From the NCBI GenBank assembly GCA_030386875.1, contig CM059572.1:35089732-35153731 (forward strand): a DNA stretch of 64,000 nt, in the 5' to 3' direction. Source of the DNA: Morinoia aosen. Its lineage: Eukaryota > Arthropoda > Malacostraca > Amphipoda > Talitridae. Shown piece by piece: positions 60,698-64,000 of the stretch. A model generated the notes under the pieces. It searched no databases and was not told the origin of the DNA. It saw only the letters and a list, made by a program, of their open reading frames with translations. Position numbers and translations under genes: made by a program. Numbering within the stretch: position 1 is the first letter of the stretch; each line of letters opens with the position of its first letter.

Positions 60698-63600
60698 TTA
60701 AACAATTTAAACAATTTAAACAATTTATTCACCACAGGTGATACAGAGGTAGAATGTTTCTTAAGTCTAGTACAATGGTTAAATTTGAGTATAGCTACCT
60801 GTGGGCCCGAACAAGTTCAGCGACTTCTAGGGCATCCTATCATCACGTTATTCTAGGGTTTACAATAATGTTTAACCTAGTTTACTTAACCTAGTTTCGC
60901 ATTAGACTGATCATTGAGATAATTAGCTCGATATTTTATGCTGTATTTTACAATATAGGTCAAATCGGCTGTATTTAACAGTATGTTCGATAAAACGATT
61001 CAAGAGCAGACAGAAGATTGGTTATGGTACCCAAGGCAAGTTACATTATGACATTATCATTAGTTACATGAAGGAGGCAAGATTTCGACACGGTGATCTT
61101 ACACGACTAGTATTCTGATAGGAAGTGACACTCAAGATGTCTTTAGAATACTTTGTACGAATTACATTCACGGATCTCTGCAGGTATAGAGTTCCAAGTT
61201 TTGGTTCCAACGAAGAGGATACTGTGTTGCGACCGGGCCTTTGAATTATAAGGAAGCATGAATTTACTTCTATTTCGGGTTAAATGGTCGTGATGACCAG
61301 TTTACGCAGTCAATAATTGTCTAAGGCTATTGTCGCCATCATTTCTTAATGTTTTGTAAATGAAATTACGGATGGAGATTTTGTAGAGATCCGAAAGTTT
61401 AAGTATTTGTAAATTTTTGGAAGAATCATTTGTGTGAGCATTATATTCTAGGTTCTTTACCGCTCTGACAGCTCTTTTCTGCAGTGTAAAAATTTTGTTG
61501 GTTTTATTTTCATCAGTTCCGTGCCACGCTTCTATTCCGTATTGCAAGTATGGAGAAATAAGCGTTCGGTAGAGCATTTGTAAAGCTGTTTCAGGCAGAA
61601 AATTTTTAACTTTATTCAGGATTCCGATGGTTTTTGATAATTTAGAACTAATATGAGTGATGTGCTCTTTGAAGGTCAGATGTTTATCTACTATGATGCC
61701 CAGAAACTTACATGAGTTGGTTTCTTCGATTACACCTTCGCCAATTTTAATGCATGGGAGAGATACATCTTTCTTGTATGAGAATGTAATATAATTTGTT
61801 TTATCAATATTAAGGCTTATTTTATTAGCTTTGAGCCACGATGAAACCTTATGAATTTCATTATTTATACTCTCCACAATCATAGCGGGATTTTGGTTCG
61901 GAAGGACAGCAGAAAGCGTACTGTCATCGGCAAAAAGTATGAATTTGAAGAATGATGTAGATTTTACAATATCATTGATAAAAGTCAGAAACAGGAGAGG
62001 CCCAAGAACAGATCCTTGTGGAACTCCATGGCTAATTGTCTGTGGGTCTGATTTTGCGTCGTCAATGACAACGTATTGCTTCCGATTTGTTAGGTATGAT
62101 CTGAACCAATCATGGGCAATCCCTCGAATGCCATAACAGTGTAGTTTCGAGAGTAGTATTTCATGGTCCACACAATCGAATGCTTTTCGAAAGTCAAGAA
62201 ATACAGAGAAGACAGGCTTTCCTTCATCTATATTAGAGTAGAGGAATTGTAAATGATTTAATATAGCCTGTGTTGTTGATTTTTTAGAGCGAAAGCCGTA
62301 TTGTTTATCGTAAAGAAATGATTTTTGTTCAAAATAAGAGTACACTTTTTTATACACAATCTTTTCGAATACTTTGCTAATAATTGGTAGTACGGAGATA
62401 GGTCGATAATTGTTTACACAGGTTTTTTCACCGCTTTTAAAGATAGGGGTTACTCTAGCAACTTTGAGGGAGTTCGGGAAAGTGCCTAGTGAGAGAGACT
62501 GGTTAATAATATTCGATATCAGCGGGGCTACAATGTCAGCAATAACTTTAAGTACTTTAGTCGGAAACGTTTGTAGCCCACTCGATTAATTTTTAATGTT
62601 GTTTATGCACGTAATTACATCGGAGGAGTTTGTAGGCGTAAAGAAAAAGGGGTTGGGTTCTCGAATATGGTCCATAAATTCCAGGTGACCAGTAGGTTCA
62701 CTTGGAATCCCATCAGCTATAGTTTTCTCTACGTTTACGAAGAAGTTGTTTAAGAGATTAGCAATTTCTTTCTTCTCATGGTATTTCACATTATCTTGAA
62801 TGACATATTCAATTTTCTTTTTATCGGCATTATTCGGTTTACAGCAAGAGTTAAGGAGATGCCACGTCTTTTTAACGTCAGTTTTGAATTGAGTAAACTT
62901 GAGCGTAAAGTAGTTCTTTTTTGATGTTCTTATCTGGTTTGTTACATAGCTTCTGAATCGGTCATATGTTTCTCTAGATATTCGCCCTTCGCAAATGAGG
63001 GCTAGGTACGCTTGACGTTTCTTTATATTTATCACGATGTCTCTAGTAATCCAGGGCTTTTGTTTATTTTTCGTGGTAACTGTACGAGTTACGATTGGGC
63101 AACACTGATTGTATGCGGTCATTATAGTTTCAGTCAACTTTACTACTGCTTCATCAATGCTCGTAGCATTATAATTTTGTTGAGAGATTTGCAATGTAGG
63201 CACTGATTCTTCTAGAACGGTGTGCATTTCTTCATCTTCAAGATTTGATTCGTTTATTTTACGATATGAGTAAGTTTCAGCCCGTGCCTTGGTGCAAGCA
63301 ATATAGACATTTTTCTTAATAAGAAAAACTGGGAAGTGATCTCATAAGTCAGAAGTAATTATTCCAGCAAGAAAATCACTCGGGTCTGTCATAAAGATAT
63401 TGTCAAGCAGCGTAGCACACTCTGAGGTTATTCGTGTAGGCTTTGTAATGATCGGAAGGAAGGATTGAGACTGAAAGGTTGTTAGGAAATTAGAGATTGG
63501 TTCATAGCTTTCATGTTTCAGTAGATCATAATTGTAGTCACCGCATATTATTATGTCATTGTATAAGGGCTTGTTGAACTGAGAAATAATACGATTCAGC

Positions 63601-64000
63601 TCATTCAGGAAGGATATAGGACAGGCTGTAGGAGGCCTATACACCGTTCCAAGCACAATGCGTTTACCATCTCTAGACAGTTCCACGAAGAGTGATTCTA
63701 TATGATCCTGATTCATTGTTGCACTTGCTATGGTTCTCGAGTCTATGTGGTTAGATATATATGTGCTGATGCCTCCGCCCCGCTCGTTTTTTCTTAGCGA
63801 ATGGTAACTATGATAATTTTCAAATCGAATCATGTTTTTAGTCGAATCATCTAGCCAGCTTTCGGTGAAGCTAATCACGTCTAGGTTATATTTAAGTTCA
63901 GTAATAGTACATTGTATCTCTTCCAATTTTGGATAGAGTGACCTACAGTTCCAACACAGGAGTGAGAAATCTCGGTCAGTTATTCTTATAGTTTCGTTGA
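60698..64000 (-). mobile_element. Non-LTR retrotransposon (CR1/L2 group), truncated by the window end
   Basis: Minus-strand order is endonuclease, linker, reverse transcriptase, stop at 61302, a 3' untranslated region of about 570 bp, and a tail made of three AAATTGTTT units (60728-60698). A short tandem-repeat tail instead of poly(A) is typical of CR1/L2-type elements. The left border is inferred from the tail; no target duplication can be checked because the 5' end lies outside. Confidence 0.8.
61302..64000 (-). pseudogene. Endonuclease-reverse transcriptase ORF of the non-LTR element
   Basis: One reading frame runs from the window edge to 61302 with only two stop codons: TGA near 63344, just before the conserved DHFP of the endonuclease, and TAA at 62586, in the linker. 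The apurinic-like endonuclease shows FTESWLDD, TVYRPP and GDYNYDLL. The reverse transcriptase shows YRPISVLP, motif A LDFRKAFDCVDHE, motif B GVPQGSVLGPLLF, motif C LFADDST and a thumb region with CKFLGIIVD. Known role: nicking of genomic DNA and target-primed reverse transcription. With two nonsense changes and no frameshift it is dead but little decayed. The N-terminal part and any ORF1 are beyond 64000. Confidence 0.85.

Overview
The window looks like AT-rich nuclear DNA of an arthropod, most likely an insect. One multi-exon gene has clear GT-AG introns. There are runs of the AACCT motif, a CR1/L2-type non-LTR retrotransposon, a tRNA-headed SINE, several MITE families, and minisatellite arrays that fill roughly a fifth of the window. 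Nothing looks prokaryotic: there are no operons, rRNA or tRNA genes, or CRISPR arrays. The species cannot be named from the sequence.

Gene region, about 1-15.5 kb, minus strand. Five coding exons were assembled by hand at 15409-15344, 6363-6172, 5874-5119, 3284-3162 and 1882-1699. They join in one reading frame into about 440 residues of an all-helical protein. Exons 2-3 resemble, from memory, the N-terminal part of separase (ESPL1), the cohesin-cleaving protease. The catalytic part would lie left of the window. The introns hold a small hAT-like MITE, foldback elements and a 300-bp dispersed repeat. Right behind the 5' splice sites of exons 4 and 5 lie tandem arrays whose units copy the splice-donor region itself.

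Intergenic region, about 15.5-60.7 kb. I found no convincing host gene here. It holds minisatellites with units of 20, 21, 24, 28, 30, 33, 36, 46 and 52 bp and others. Several units divisible by three give very long artefact reading frames. It also holds a 270-bp MITE family in three copies (two with perfect 8-bp target duplications), a second TIR pair of TTAA type, a SINE, hAT-like and foldback elements, and a decayed non-LTR reverse transcriptase.

Right edge, about 60.7-64 kb, minus strand. A non-LTR retrotransposon carries endonuclease and reverse transcriptase in one frame, broken by only two stop codons and cut by the window end. It is probably a fairly young dead copy.
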